The translations under genes were made by a program, and so were the position numbers. From Pseudoalteromonas lipolytica (GTDB taxonomy: Bacteria; Pseudomonadota; Gammaproteobacteria; Enterobacterales; Alteromonadaceae), in the NCBI RefSeq assembly GCF_900116435.1, contig NZ_FPAZ01000007.1, positions 186,001-250,000 of the forward strand: a stretch of DNA of 64,000 bases. The letters are read 5' to 3'. Of this stretch, positions 31,186 through 40,670 are shown in pieces (positions within the stretch are counted from its first letter, which is position 1; each line of letters starts with the position of its first letter). Below the pieces are notes generated by a model. That model was not told the DNA's origin and did not search any database. It was given only the letters and a program-made list of their open reading frames with translations.

Positions 31186-32565
31186 ATGACAAAAACCCTT
31201 TCAATTTCAGAGTACTTTTCGTACTTCAAAGACAAACGTCTGATCAATATTTTTATCTTCGGCATTAGCAGTGGCTTTCCTTGGGTACTGATTGGCTCGG
31301 TGATGTCAGCATGGCTGAAAGATGAAGGGTTAAGCCGCAGCATGATTGGCTTATTTGGCATTGTGTTTGGTGCATACAGTATTAACTTTTTATGGTCTCC
31401 GTTGGTCGACCGCGTAAAGTTGCCAGTATTATTTAAATGGCTTGGCCAGCGTCGCAGCTGGATTTTGCTTTGTCAGTCAGTGATTTTTATAGGCACCTTT
31501 TCACTGGCAGGACTAGATATCAAAGCGAACCTTTGGTTTGCTGCTGCACTGTGTTTAGTTATCGCCATTGCCTCTGCCACTCAAGATATAGCCATTGATG
31601 CGTTTCGTATTGATACGTTAAGCGAAAATGAAAGCCATAAAGCGACCGCAGCCGCCGCTATGGCGACATCAGGTTGGTGGAGTGGCTACGCACTGTTAGG
31701 TGCCCTGCCCTTTTATATGGCAGATATTCCATCCATTGACTGGCCCCAAGTTTATTTTTTCTTATCCGTTGTCATGCTGCTATTAATGAGCAGTGTGTTT
31801 TGGGCAAAAGAGCCTGAATCAAACCGTGAAGTTGTCCAAGCTGAACTTGAGCACACCTACCAGCAAAAACTCGCTGGGGGACAGCAAACGCGATTTGCCA
31901 AAGTACTTGCATGGTTAGCGGTAACCGTTTTTGATCCATTTAGAACCTTCTTTGCACGCAACGGGGTAAAAACCGCGCTCGCGCTACTAGCGTTTATCTT
32001 CTTATTTAAAATAGGGGAAGCATTTTTAGGGCGCATGTCTATCGTGTTTTACAAAGAGATTGGTTTTAGCAATAGCGACATCGCTACCTTCTCAAAAGTG
32101 GGTACCGCTTTTCTTACCATCGCTTTTACTTTCGTGGGTAGTCTATTCAATCAGCGCTACGGCATTGTAAAAGGCTTATTTATCAGTGGTATTGCAATGG
32201 CTGCTTCTAACCTAGCCTTTGCGTGGATTGCCGTGGCAGGCCCTAAATTAAGCCTATACGCGTTTGCTATTATTGTTGATGGCTTTACACAAGCTTGGTC
32301 ACTCGTTGCCATGGTGGCGTTTATATCAATGCTCTGTGACCGAGCCTTCAGTGCAACGCACTACGCCTTGCTTGCCTCATTAGGAAATTTAGGCCGAACT
32401 CTACTCTCAAGCTACAGTGGTGTGGTGATTGATGACTGGTTATCAGGGAATTGGGCACTGTTTTTTGTGCTTACTGCCGTTATGGTTATTCCGTCGCTGG
32501 TATTTTTATTCTTAATACGCCATAAACTTTATGCATTAGAAAGCAACTATCATAAGAGCAATTAA
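31186..32565 (+). CDS. ampG: AmpG-like muropeptide/MFS permease
   Basis: A 459-residue major-facilitator protein with about 12 helices. GISSGFPWVLIGSVMSAWLKDEGLSRSMIGLFG and SATQDIAIDAFRID are typical of AmpG, which imports anhydromuropeptides for cell-wall recycling. The neighbouring yajG supports the assignment. The hairpin ggggGC/GCcccc at 31152-31168 just upstream lacks a T-run and may only slow transcription. AmpG homologues can carry other substrates, so the exact one is inferred. Confidence 0.88.
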   Translation: MTKTLSISEYFSYFKDKRLINIFIFGISSGFPWVLIGSVMSAWLKDEGLSRSMIGLFGIVFGAYSINFLWSPLVDRVKLPVLFKWLGQRRSWILLCQSVIFIGTFSLAGLDIKANLWFAAALCLVIAIASATQDIAIDAFRIDTLSENESHKATAAAAMATSGWWSGYALLGALPFYMADIPSIDWPQVYFFLSVVMLLLMSSVFWAKEPESNREVVQAELEHTYQQKLAGGQQTRFAKVLAWLAVTVFDPFRTFFARNGVKTALALLAFIFLFKIGEAFLGRMSIVFYKEIGFSNSDIATFSKVGTAFLTIAFTFVGSLFNQRYGIVKGLFISGIAMAASNLAFAWIAVAGPKLSLYAFAIIVDGFTQAWSLVAMVAFISMLCDRAFSATHYALLASLGNLGRTLLSSYSGVVIDDWLSGNWALFFVLTAVMVIPSLVFLFLIRHKLYALESNYHKSN

Positions 32566-32615
32566 CAAAATAAGAACGTATGTGATTAAATGTAACCTGT
32601 ATTTAGAGGGGTCTT

Positions 32616-32677
32616 AAATAGTGCATCCATGCACTATTTGCATTACCACGCACGCTAAGGGCTGCCTGCGTGTAATG
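32616..32677. repeat. Pair of inverted repeats between convergent genes
   Basis: Two consecutive dyads fill the gap between ampG and the XRE gene. The first has perfect 11-bp arms AAATAGTGCAT / ATGCACTATTT with only 2 bp between (32616-32639). The second (32641-32677) pairs cattac-c-acgca with tgcgtgtaatg, one base bulged, around a 14-nt loop. Neither is followed by a T-run on either strand. They may end transcription in both directions or bind a regulator. Confidence 0.6.
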
Positions 32678-32682
32678 AATAA

Positions 32683-32922
32683 TTAAGCTTCTTTAAGTAA
32701 GTTAAGACCTTCGTATGGGTCCACTTCTAGCGCATCACAATAGCGCATAAATTCGATTACATCTAAACGACGTTCTTGGTTTTCAATTTTACCAATGAAC
32801 GAATGCGGCGTACCTAAAACCTGTGCTAGGCTGCGCATTGTATGGCCTTTCTCATGGCGTTTAGTTTTTAACCATTTTGTTAATTTTGAGTTTTCTTCAG
32901 AAGAAACTGTTTTACCCATCAT
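32683..32922 (-). CDS. XRE family helix-turn-helix regulator
   Basis: A 79-residue protein that is almost all HTH domain: TMRSLAQVLGTPHSFIGKIENQERRLDVIEFMRYCDALEVDP. The frame opens at 32931, but AGGAG abuts that ATG; the ATG at 32922 has a proper 9-nt gap and is chosen. With no effector domain it is probably a simple DNA-binding regulator; its target is unknown. A likely promoter lies about 75 nt upstream. It is not beside a toxin gene, so an antitoxin role is unsupported. Confidence 0.88.
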   Translation of the reverse strand: MMGKTVSSEENSKLTKWLKTKRHEKGHTMRSLAQVLGTPHSFIGKIENQERRLDVIEFMRYCDALEVDPYEGLNLLKEA

Positions 32923-33235
32923 AAAATACATCTCCTACTAGATGATTCAAGTTAATAAATTTAGAGCGAAATTTTGCCCGTCTCACTCTTGGATACATTA
33001 TATACTAATAACTTTTTCTGTGAACGGTTAATTATACAAATGTCCACTTTTTAGGTATAGACCGTTTTTGTTAACAAGTCTAAGTTTAAGCTAAAATTAA
33101 AGCACAAGCTCTATTATTAGTTGCTTAACTGTACCAAAAAATCGTTCAATTGGAACCTTGTAAAATTGAAAATATAACTTTAAAAATTGCATACTTATGC
33201 TTAAAGTGTATGTAAATACTGAAAAAGGCTAGGAA
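32923..33235. other. AT-rich divergent intergenic region
   Basis: A 313-bp AT-rich stretch between the XRE gene and the small membrane ORF. Apart from the XRE promoter I see no supported element, and no gene. Confidence 0.5.
32997..33024 (-). promoter_or_regulatory. Sigma-70 type promoter of the XRE gene
   Basis: On the minus strand TTCACA (33019-33024) and a perfect TATAAT (32997-33002) are 16 bp apart, about 75 nt upstream of the chosen start. Confidence 0.55.
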
Positions 33236-33409
33236 ATGTTTCGTATATTATTTTTGTTGCCAATTGTACTCTGTGTAGCGTGGTACCTTTTTTTAAAACA
33301 AAATCGTGTACCAATTAAGCAAGGCAAAAAAGGGTTCGTCTATATTTTGATCATATCTGGAGTGGTTTTAGGCTTTTTCTTACTAATGATTAAAGTGACC
33401 CAACACTAG
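33236..33409 (+). CDS. 57-residue predicted membrane peptide
   Basis: ATG at 33236 to TAG at 33409, preceded by an AGG-containing site. The peptide has two hydrophobic helices (about 3-20 and 34-52) joined by a short basic loop (KQNRVPIKQGKKG), a hairpin-like topology. I know no family for it. It converges on the RND efflux operon and ends in the hairpin shared with it. Length and helix pattern argue for a real gene; homologues would settle it. Confidence 0.55.
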   Translation: MFRILFLLPIVLCVAWYLFLKQNRVPIKQGKKGFVYILIISGVVLGFFLLMIKVTQH

Positions 33410-33418
33410 GGTCACTTT
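33392..33418. terminator. Hairpin between the membrane peptide and RND operon
   Basis: Perfect 9-bp arms aaagtgacc / ggtcacttt around a 9-nt loop, 8 nt from the end of the efflux permease gene. T-runs are short on both sides, so termination strength is uncertain. Confidence 0.65.
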
Positions 33419-33425
33419 CTATTAA

Positions 33426-36400
33426 CTAGCGCGCGCGATCTCGTAGCATAAGCAAGCAGGGTGTTAACACCAGCGTTAAAACTGTTGCAAATGTTAACCC
33501 GCCCGCTACGGCCGTTGCTAATTGCACCCACCACTGCGTAGAAGGTGCCCCAAAGTCGATTTGGCGATTAAATAAGTCAATGTTGACCTGTAGCACCATC
33601 GGCATTAAGCCAAGAATTGTCGTAACGGTAGTAAGCAGTACGGGCCGTAAACGCTGTGCCCCTGTTCTGAGGATTGCATCTTTTGCAGCCAAGCCCTGCT
33701 GACGCAACACGTTATAAGTGTCAATCAGCACAATATTATTATTAACGACAATCCCTGCCAGTGAAATTACACCAATACCCGACATAACAATACCAAAGGG
33801 CTGTTGAAGTACAATTAAACCTAAGAATACACCAACAGTTGAGAATAACACGGCACTTAAAATTAAAAATGCCTGATAGAAACTATTGAACTGAGTAACT
33901 AAAATAATCCCCATCACGAACAAAGCAACTACAAATGCTTGCTCAAGAAAAAGCTCTGACTCATCTTGATCTTCAGTTTCACCCCGCACTTTAATTTTTA
34001 CTCGCGGGTCGAGACCTTGCTCTTCTAATTGCGCCTGTAAGCGTGGCAGCGCTTTGGCAAGCTGCTCACCTGGCTTCATGTCGGCATTAACGGTAACTAC
34101 TCGCTGTGAATCAACTCGGCGAATTGTATCAACTTTAGGAGCGGCTTGGCGCTCAACAAAATGACTAATCGGCACTTGTCCGTGTATGGTTTTGACACGT
34201 AACGTTTCTAAGCGGCCTAAATCTCGTTTATCGTGAGGAAAACGAACTCGAATATCAATTTCATCATCGACATCATCTGGTCGGTACTCGCCGAGCTTCA
34301 AACCATTTGTAATAAGCTGCACATTCGCACCTAACATACTTGCATCGGCACCAAAGCGCGCTGCATCTGAGCGATTGAGCTTAAGCTGCCACTCAATCCC
34401 CGGCTTAGACGCTGTATCGTCTACATTACGAAACGCCCCGTCATCTTCAATCGCTTGCCGCACTCTTTTTGCCTCGCTATTTAATACGTCTACAAACTTT
34501 GAACTTAGCTCAATACTCAGTGCTTTGCCGCCACCGGGCCCGTTTTCATCCTTGCGTAGTTCAATTTCAACACCTGCGAAACCGGCTGTTATTTCCGTTA
34601 CTTGGCTAATAATATTCTCGGCTGGCGGTCGTTCATCCCACTCTTTAAGATTCATTCTGAACGTCCCCACCTGATCTTTGCCCCCAGTCCTTGCATACAA
34701 GGTTTTTATACCTGGGACTTCTAAGATCCTTGATTCTATCTCTTTCATGATCACATCTTTTTCATAAATAGATAAATCGCTGTACGAACGCACCTTAATA
34801 TTGACGCCATTAGGTTCAACATCGGGGAAAAACTCAACCCCTAATTTTGATACGGCAAAAGTAAAAAACACCAAAACAGAGAATATAATCGCAGCAGTTA
34901 AGCTCCACCACGGTCGCTGCGTAGCAAAGTCAAGCATTCGGATATAACGCCCAAGCAACCCTTTTATTTGCGTTAAATCGCCCGATTCAGCCAGTGCCAA
35001 GTCAAGTTTTTGCTGTGCAGATAATGGCCTCGTTTTACCAATTAAGCCGCCAATAGTAGGAACAAATACAAGGGCCATTAACAGTGATGCCGATAACGTA
35101 GCAATTAATGTAATTGGTAAGTATTTCATAAACTCGCCCATCATTCCCGGCCAGAAAATCAATGGCGCAAATGCAGCTAAGGTTGTGGCTGTTGACGCGA
35201 TAATAGGCCAAGCCATTCGCTCGGCTGCATGACGGTAGGCTATTTTGCGAGGTTTTCCTTCACTCATTTCCCGATCAGCAAACTCACTAACCACAATCGC
35301 ACCATCAACCAGCATCCCCACGGCCATAATAAGTGCAAATAGCACCACAATATTTACCGTTAAGCCAAACATGGAGATAACCAAAATCCCGGTGAGGAAT
35401 GAACCGGGGATAGCAATGCCAACTAAAAAAGCGGTACGAGCACCTAGTACAGCCACAATAACAATCACCACCAGCAAAACGGCCGAAAGCACGTTGTTTT
35501 GCAAATCTGACAGCATCATTTTAACGTCTTTCGACATATCACCGGTGTAGTCCACACGAACATGCTCAGGCCAACGCTTTTGAGCTTCATTAACCACATG
35601 TTTAACTTGCTCAACGGTATCAATAATATTTTCACCTGCGCGCTTTTTAACTTCTAACGAAACAGCCTGTTGACCATTAATCCGCGCTATTGAGGTTGGA
35701 TCTTTATAGGCTCTGCGAATTTTTGCGACATCCATAAAGCGCACAACGCGGTCACCCACGACTTTGACAGGTTGCTCCATTACATCTTGAATCGTTTCGA
35801 AAACCGACGGTATTTTTACCGCAAAACGACCTTTGCCTGTATCGAGGGTTCCTGCTGCGACCAAACGGTTATTATTCGACAGCAGTTGAATTATATCGCT
35901 TGGTTCTAGCCCATATGAAATCATGGCTAATGGGTCAACTTCAATTTCAACCATGTCTTCTCGGTCACCACCGACATCGACCTCAAGGACACTAGAAATA
36001 CTTTCAAGCTCATCTTTAAGGTTTCGCGCTAATGTGAGTAACCCTCGCTCTGGCGAATTACCTGACAACGTTAAAGTAATGGTTGGTTGCTGATCTTCCA
36101 TCAGTATTTCATGTACTTCTGGCTCTTCTGATTCAGAGGGTAACTTCGCTTTTGCCAAACTCACTTTATCGCGTACATCTGCCAACGCTTCTTTAGGGTC
36201 CATACCGGCAAGAAACTCAAGTGTGACCGAAGCATGGCCTTCGCTTGCCACGGCTGTCATCTCTTTAACCCCTTCGATTGAGCGAAGCTCTATCTCCATA
36301 GGCCTTACAAGCAGACGCTCGGCATCTTCTGGCGAAATGCCATCATGAATAATCGAAACATATATAAAAGGAATGGTGACATCTGGATTGGCTTCTTTTG

Positions 36401-36500
36401 GAATGGTTTGATAAGTCACCCATCCCGATATCAACAATAGAATAAAAATAGATAATACCGTGCGGGTATGAGTTAACGACGCCTCAATTAAGTTTTTCAT
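33426..36500 (-). CDS. RND efflux transporter, permease subunit
   Basis: A 1024-residue inner-membrane RND pump with 12 helices and two large periplasmic loops, beginning MKNLIEASLTHTRTV. The HAE1-like core is clear (VGIAIPGSFLTGILVISMFG, IIASTATTLAAFAPLIF). In the helix 4 relay site the sequence is VDGAIVVSE, so the second of the two Asp found in AcrB is Gly; the helix 10 lysine position reads VNNNIVLID. It may use a different proton relay or substrates from AcrB. It starts 2 nt after the adaptor gene. No outer-membrane channel gene is present, so it must share one encoded elsewhere. Confidence 0.92.
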   Translation of the reverse strand: MKNLIEASLTHTRTVLSIFILLLISGWVTYQTIPKEANPDVTIPFIYVSIIHDGISPEDAERLLVRPMEIELRSIEGVKEMTAVASEGHASVTLEFLAGMDPKEALADVRDKVSLAKAKLPSESEEPEVHEILMEDQQPTITLTLSGNSPERGLLTLARNLKDELESISSVLEVDVGGDREDMVEIEVDPLAMISYGLEPSDIIQLLSNNNRLVAAGTLDTGKGRFAVKIPSVFETIQDVMEQPVKVVGDRVVRFMDVAKIRRAYKDPTSIARINGQQAVSLEVKKRAGENIIDTVEQVKHVVNEAQKRWPEHVRVDYTGDMSKDVKMMLSDLQNNVLSAVLLVVIVIVAVLGARTAFLVGIAIPGSFLTGILVISMFGLTVNIVVLFALIMAVGMLVDGAIVVSEFADREMSEGKPRKIAYRHAAERMAWPIIASTATTLAAFAPLIFWPGMMGEFMKYLPITLIATLSASLLMALVFVPTIGGLIGKTRPLSAQQKLDLALAESGDLTQIKGLLGRYIRMLDFATQRPWWSLTAAIIFSVLVFFTFAVSKLGVEFFPDVEPNGVNIKVRSYSDLSIYEKDVIMKEIESRILEVPGIKTLYARTGGKDQVGTFRMNLKEWDERPPAENIISQVTEITAGFAGVEIELRKDENGPGGGKALSIELSSKFVDVLNSEAKRVRQAIEDDGAFRNVDDTASKPGIEWQLKLNRSDAARFGADASMLGANVQLITNGLKLGEYRPDDVDDEIDIRVRFPHDKRDLGRLETLRVKTIHGQVPISHFVERQAAPKVDTIRRVDSQRVVTVNADMKPGEQLAKALPRLQAQLEEQGLDPRVKIKVRGETEDQDESELFLEQAFVVALFVMGIILVTQFNSFYQAFLILSAVLFSTVGVFLGLIVLQQPFGIVMSGIGVISLAGIVVNNNIVLIDTYNVLRQQGLAAKDAILRTGAQRLRPVLLTTVTTILGLMPMVLQVNIDLFNRQIDFGAPSTQWWVQLATAVAGGLTFATVLTLVLTPCLLMLRDRAR

Positions 36501-36502
36501 AC

Positions 36503-37600
36503 TTACTTGCTCGCTACCTCAGCAAATACTGGCTCAACTTTATCTCCTGCTCTGACAAAGCCCTGCCCTAAAGTTATCACATTTGCTTGCTCACCTAGGC
36601 CCCACAACCACACACCTTCTTCGGTAGTTTTTGCTAAATTTACCGATTTAAATTCTACCCTAGTATCATCATTGACTATTTTTACCCCGATATTGCCTTG
36701 CTCATCCAATGCCATAAAAGCAGGGCTTAAAAGCATGGCAGGTTCTGCGGGTAACTCGATATTTAATTGTGTTGAAAACCCGGCTTTGTAGTGCATACCT
36801 GGGTTCGCAAATGCAGCCTCCACTCTGAATGTATTTGTGCTTTCATCTGCGACGGAGGCGATATAACGAATTTTTCCTGGGTAGGTTTTATCATTAAGAA
36901 CATGAGCAAACGTGGCTTGACCGACCTGTAAACCTTGAATTTCTTTTTGTGTCGCATCGGCTCTCACTATCAGAGGGTCTAGGTCAACCAATTGCAGAAT
37001 TGGGTCACCAATGCCAACATAATCACCGATTTGCACTAAGCGTTTGTTGATCACACCATCAAATGCCGCTCGAATATCTGTGCGCTGATACATCAGCTCT
37101 AAACTCGCAAGCGCCGCTTTAGCTTGTTGCAATAATGCTTGAGCACGCATCGTTTGTACTTTATTTTGCAGCCCTTGCTGATTCAGTTTTAATGCGCCTT
37201 CATATTCAGTTTCATATTGAGCAACCAGCGCTTTGGCCGAGGTTATTTGAGCTTTTAAATCTGATTTATCAAGCCGTAAGATAATCTCATTTTGTTTTAC
37301 AAACTGCCCCTCTTCAACCAAAATTTCAGTTACTTGGCCTGCTTGTCTGGCACTAATATTGGCAGTTTTATCTGGCTCTGATTTACCATAAAAAGTAAGG
37401 TTTTTATTTATATTTTGTGCGGTTAACCGCACCACCTGTACTTTGGCAATTCGGTCTGAATTTGTAACTTGGTGATTATTTTCATCATCGACTTCCGGTG
37501 ACTCAGTCATGCCAGAAAGCATCCAAAGTACAATCACAAGTACAATAAAAATAGCTAAAATATAAGGTTTCTTTTCGAGTGCTGTTCTTAGATTTAGCAA
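36503..37600 (-). CDS. RND efflux periplasmic adaptor subunit
   Basis: A 365-residue membrane-fusion protein. A single N-terminal membrane anchor (12-30) without lipoprotein cysteine is followed by a split biotinyl-lipoyl domain (SARQAGQVTEILVEEGQFVKQNEIILRLD), a short alpha-hairpin (about 110-165) and beta-barrel domains. It links the permease to an outer-membrane channel. First gene of a two-gene operon with the permease. Confidence 0.93.
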   Translation of the reverse strand: MLNLRTALEKKPYILAIFIVLVIVLWMLSGMTESPEVDDENNHQVTNSDRIAKVQVVRLTAQNINKNLTFYGKSEPDKTANISARQAGQVTEILVEEGQFVKQNEIILRLDKSDLKAQITSAKALVAQYETEYEGALKLNQQGLQNKVQTMRAQALLQQAKAALASLELMYQRTDIRAAFDGVINKRLVQIGDYVGIGDPILQLVDLDPLIVRADATQKEIQGLQVGQATFAHVLNDKTYPGKIRYIASVADESTNTFRVEAAFANPGMHYKAGFSTQLNIELPAEPAMLLSPAFMALDEQGNIGVKIVNDDTRVEFKSVNLAKTTEEGVWLWGLGEQANVITLGQGFVRAGDKVEPVFAEVASK

Positions 37601-37665
37601 CGCAAAATTCCTTCTAATGATGCGTAAGTATAGTTAGGCTGGGGTAATTAGGAAGTGTAAGCAAT

Positions 37666-37692
37666 AAAAAAGCCACATCAAGTGGCTTTTTT
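37666..37692. terminator. erpA terminator
   Basis: aaaaaagccac / gtggctttttt arms, 5-nt loop. It lies 11 nt past the erpA stop on the minus strand, with symmetric A and T runs. Nothing on the plus strand obviously needs it. Confidence 0.9.
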
Positions 37693-37703
37693 CAAATTAT
37701 TTT

Positions 37704-38042
37704 TTAAACGCTGAAGCTAGCGCCGCAACCGCAGGTTGTTGTTGCGTTGGGGTTGTTGACAAAAAAGCGTGCTCCCTCAAGGCCTTCAGTGTAATCCACT
37801 GTGCCATCAACAAGGTATTGAATACTCATTGGATCAACAACTAAGGTCACCCCGTTTTTTACAATTTCTAAATCGCCAGGGTTGGCTTTTTCATCAAAAG
37901 TAAAACCATATTGGAAACCCGAACAACCACCACCTGTTACATAAACACGTAATTTTAGATCTGGATTCTCTTCTTCTTCGATTAACTGTTTAACACGAAC
38001 AGCTGCTGCATCGCTGAACTTTATTGGCAACTCATCTGACAT
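37704..38042 (-). CDS. erpA: Iron-sulfur cluster insertion protein ErpA
   Basis: A 112-residue A-type carrier very close to E. coli ErpA. The three cluster ligands are Cys40 ([11 protein letters not shown]), Cys104 and Cys106 (TCGCGASF). It delivers Fe-S clusters to apoproteins such as IspG and IspH. Single gene with its own terminator. In E. coli it neighbours clcA and hemL; both are within 9 kb here. Confidence 0.97.
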   Translation of the reverse strand: MSDELPIKFSDAAAVRVKQLIEEEENPDLKLRVYVTGGGCSGFQYGFTFDEKANPGDLEIVKNGVTLVVDPMSIQYLVDGTVDYTEGLEGARFFVNNPNATTTCGCGASFSV

Positions 38043-38221
38043 ACCAAAACCCTCAAAACCTATGATATGACGATTATCTAATACCCGAGTGTTTTAATCA
38101 AGTATCGCCACAAAGTCATCATATTTTACGAGACCGAATTGGCCAACCCATTAGCATTGAGCTAATGTTTATTTGTACTACTTTTGAATTAAGCAAAGTT
38201 TAACGATGAGGGATCATCATA

Positions 38222-40594
38222 GTGATAGATCATTTAAGGCTCCATTTTATTAATGCCAATATAGATAGCGCACCGGTTATCCCCGCAAGCTATGATGGTT
38301 TATTGGTTTTTGCCTCGATACTTACTGCGGTGTTCGCATCGTATGTGTCTTTTTTACTATCTAGTCGCATTAAAAGCTCACACTTAAAAAACGAAAGCTT
38401 AATATGGACAATACTGGCTTCCTGCTTTTTAGGGATTGGCATTTGGGGCATGCACTTTGTTGGTATGCTGGCTTATACCCTCCCCATTGCCATTGAATAC
38501 AACACCACCATTACTTTACTCTCGGTACTACCCAGTGTATTTGCAAGCTACATTGTATTGTCACCAGCACTTAGCCACGGTCGAAGACTCATATTCAGAA
38601 GTATTTTAATGGGGGCTGGGATCGGCTGTATGCATTTTGTTGGCATGATGGCCATGATGATGCCAGCTCATATGGCTTATGAGCCTTGGTTATTCTCTTT
38701 GTCTATTTTGGTTGCCATTGTTCTTTCGGGTATTGCTTTAAAAATTAACGATTTGAGACAATCTCGAGGCATTCATCACACCCGCATTAATCTGCTTGGC
38801 GCAATTATAATGGGCAGTGCTATTTCGGGCATGCATTATATTGGTATGATTTCGATGTCTGTATTTGAAACAGAGCACACCGTATATATAAACACACACG
38901 ACAACTCCACCCTTGCACAACTTGTGATGACTGTTTTATTAGCGTTGAGTCTTTTTGTGCTGGGGATTGTTGAATTAAGAGCCCGAAGTTTATTATCCGC
39001 CAAACTCAAAGCCGTGCTTAACACTGTTCAAGATGTCGTTATAAGCTTTAATAGCACGGGAATTATAGAATTTGCGAATCCAGCCGTGTTACCTGTATTT
39101 GGCTACCGGTCCGATGATTTAATTGGTAAACATATTCACCTTCTTATCCCTGAAAAATCAGCTGAACTCAGCGATATATTTAACGGCTCTCAACTTAACA
39201 TACCAAACGCAAAAAAAAGTAAAAGTCGACTGTTAAAAGGACAAAGAGCAAATAAACAGTTGTTTCCCATCACACTCACAATCAGCTCGATAGGCAAACA
39301 AGAAAAAGGCCCTTATGTCGCCACGATTAAAGATTTAAGTGACATCCAAAATCAGGAAGCATTCACACAAACCATTTTTGATAACTTGCCCATCATGCTG
39401 TTTGTAAAAGAAGCTGAGCATTTAAGTTTTAGCCATGTAAATAAAGCTGGCGAAGAACTGCTTGGCAGACGTAAAGAGCAATTAATAGGTCTGAATGATT
39501 TTGATATTTTTAGTAATGACGAAGCTGCAAACTTTGCCCAAACAGACCGAGACGTGCTTAATAAAGACGGAATAATCACATTAGATGAAAAGCCAGTAAC
39601 GGTTGACGGTAAAACACATTACTTACGTACTCGTAAACTGGCTATTAAAGACAGTAATGGAAAAGCACGATATTTACTCGATGTGTCAGAAGACGTGACA
39701 GAGCTAAAACAAGCCAAAACAGAACTTGAAAACTTGCATCAACGCATGTCGATGGCTGCCGATGCAGCGCACATTGGTATTTGGGAGTGGAACTTTGAAA
39801 GCAACGAATTAATTTGGGATGACTGGATGCATACCCTGTTCGAAATACCCAAGTCACAGTTTAAAGGCGATTACGCAACATGGGCTAATACTCTGCACCC
39901 TGATGAATATGAGCGAGTTACCAATAAACTCAAGCTTGCTCTATTAAACAACGAAGAGTTTCATGCTGAGTTTCAAATAGTATTACCCTCTGGGCAAACT
40001 CGTTACCTAAATGCCGATGGACGTATTTATGGCAACCGTATGATTGGGGTTAACTTTGACATTACTAAACGGGTCATGGCAGAGAAGAAAATAAGGCAGT
40101 TAGCACAAACAGATCATTTAACAGGCCTTGCTAATCGAAATGCTCTCAGTAAGTTCATAAAACACGAATTTGATCGCAGTGAACGCACCGGGGCAAAGGT
40201 GGGATGTTTATACTTTGACTTAGATAAGTTTAAACCTATTAATGATACCCACGGCCATTTAATGGGTGACTTTGTTCTTGTTGAAGTAGCCAAACGATTA
40301 CAAGATACGGCTCGTAAAACAGATTGTGTCGCGCGTATTGGTGGCGATGAGTTTGTTGTTGTCATAACCGATATCGAAAACCTTAGCCAAGTGAAACGGG
40401 CACTTACACGGTTTATCAATGCTATTTCGGCTCCTATCGCCTCTGAAGTTGGCTATTTAAATATTGCCACGAGCGTTGGCTATGCCATCTATCCTGATGA
40501 TGCTAAATCACTTGATGAACTACTTCATAAAGCCGATGAGCGCATGTATAAACAAAAACGCAGTAGCCATGAAAGCATACCCCAGTACAAATGA
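38222..40594 (+). CDS. MHYT-PAS-GGDEF diguanylate cyclase
   Basis: A 790-residue protein. The N-terminal seven-helix MHYT sensor has three motifs, GMHFVGM (76-82), CMHFVGM (136-142) and GMHYIGM (203-209), proposed to bind a metal and sense a gas. Two to three PAS domains follow (about 255-620), then a GGDEF domain with GGDEF at 707-711 and the inhibitory RxxD (RKTD) five residues before it. There is no EAL domain. The start is GTG (38222) with GAGGGA about 10 nt upstream. It should make c-di-GMP under feedback control. The solute-binding-like gene follows after 76 bp. Confidence 0.92.
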   Translation: MIDHLRLHFINANIDSAPVIPASYDGLLVFASILTAVFASYVSFLLSSRIKSSHLKNESLIWTILASCFLGIGIWGMHFVGMLAYTLPIAIEYNTTITLLSVLPSVFASYIVLSPALSHGRRLIFRSILMGAGIGCMHFVGMMAMMMPAHMAYEPWLFSLSILVAIVLSGIALKINDLRQSRGIHHTRINLLGAIIMGSAISGMHYIGMISMSVFETEHTVYINTHDNSTLAQLVMTVLLALSLFVLGIVELRARSLLSAKLKAVLNTVQDVVISFNSTGIIEFANPAVLPVFGYRSDDLIGKHIHLLIPEKSAELSDIFNGSQLNIPNAKKSKSRLLKGQRANKQLFPITLTISSIGKQEKGPYVATIKDLSDIQNQEAFTQTIFDNLPIMLFVKEAEHLSFSHVNKAGEELLGRRKEQLIGLNDFDIFSNDEAANFAQTDRDVLNKDGIITLDEKPVTVDGKTHYLRTRKLAIKDSNGKARYLLDVSEDVTELKQAKTELENLHQRMSMAADAAHIGIWEWNFESNELIWDDWMHTLFEIPKSQFKGDYATWANTLHPDEYERVTNKLKLALLNNEEFHAEFQIVLPSGQTRYLNADGRIYGNRMIGVNFDITKRVMAEKKIRQLAQTDHLTGLANRNALSKFIKHEFDRSERTGAKVGCLYFDLDKFKPINDTHGHLMGDFVLVEVAKRLQDTARKTDCVARIGGDEFVVVITDIENLSQVKRALTRFINAISAPIASEVGYLNIATSVGYAIYPDDAKSLDELLHKADERMYKQKRSSHESIPQYK

Positions 40595-40670
40595 ATAATT
40601 AAAAAGATAAAATGTCTGCAACGTGTTTTTTTGCGTATACTTATTAAACGATTAATAATAAATATTTTCC

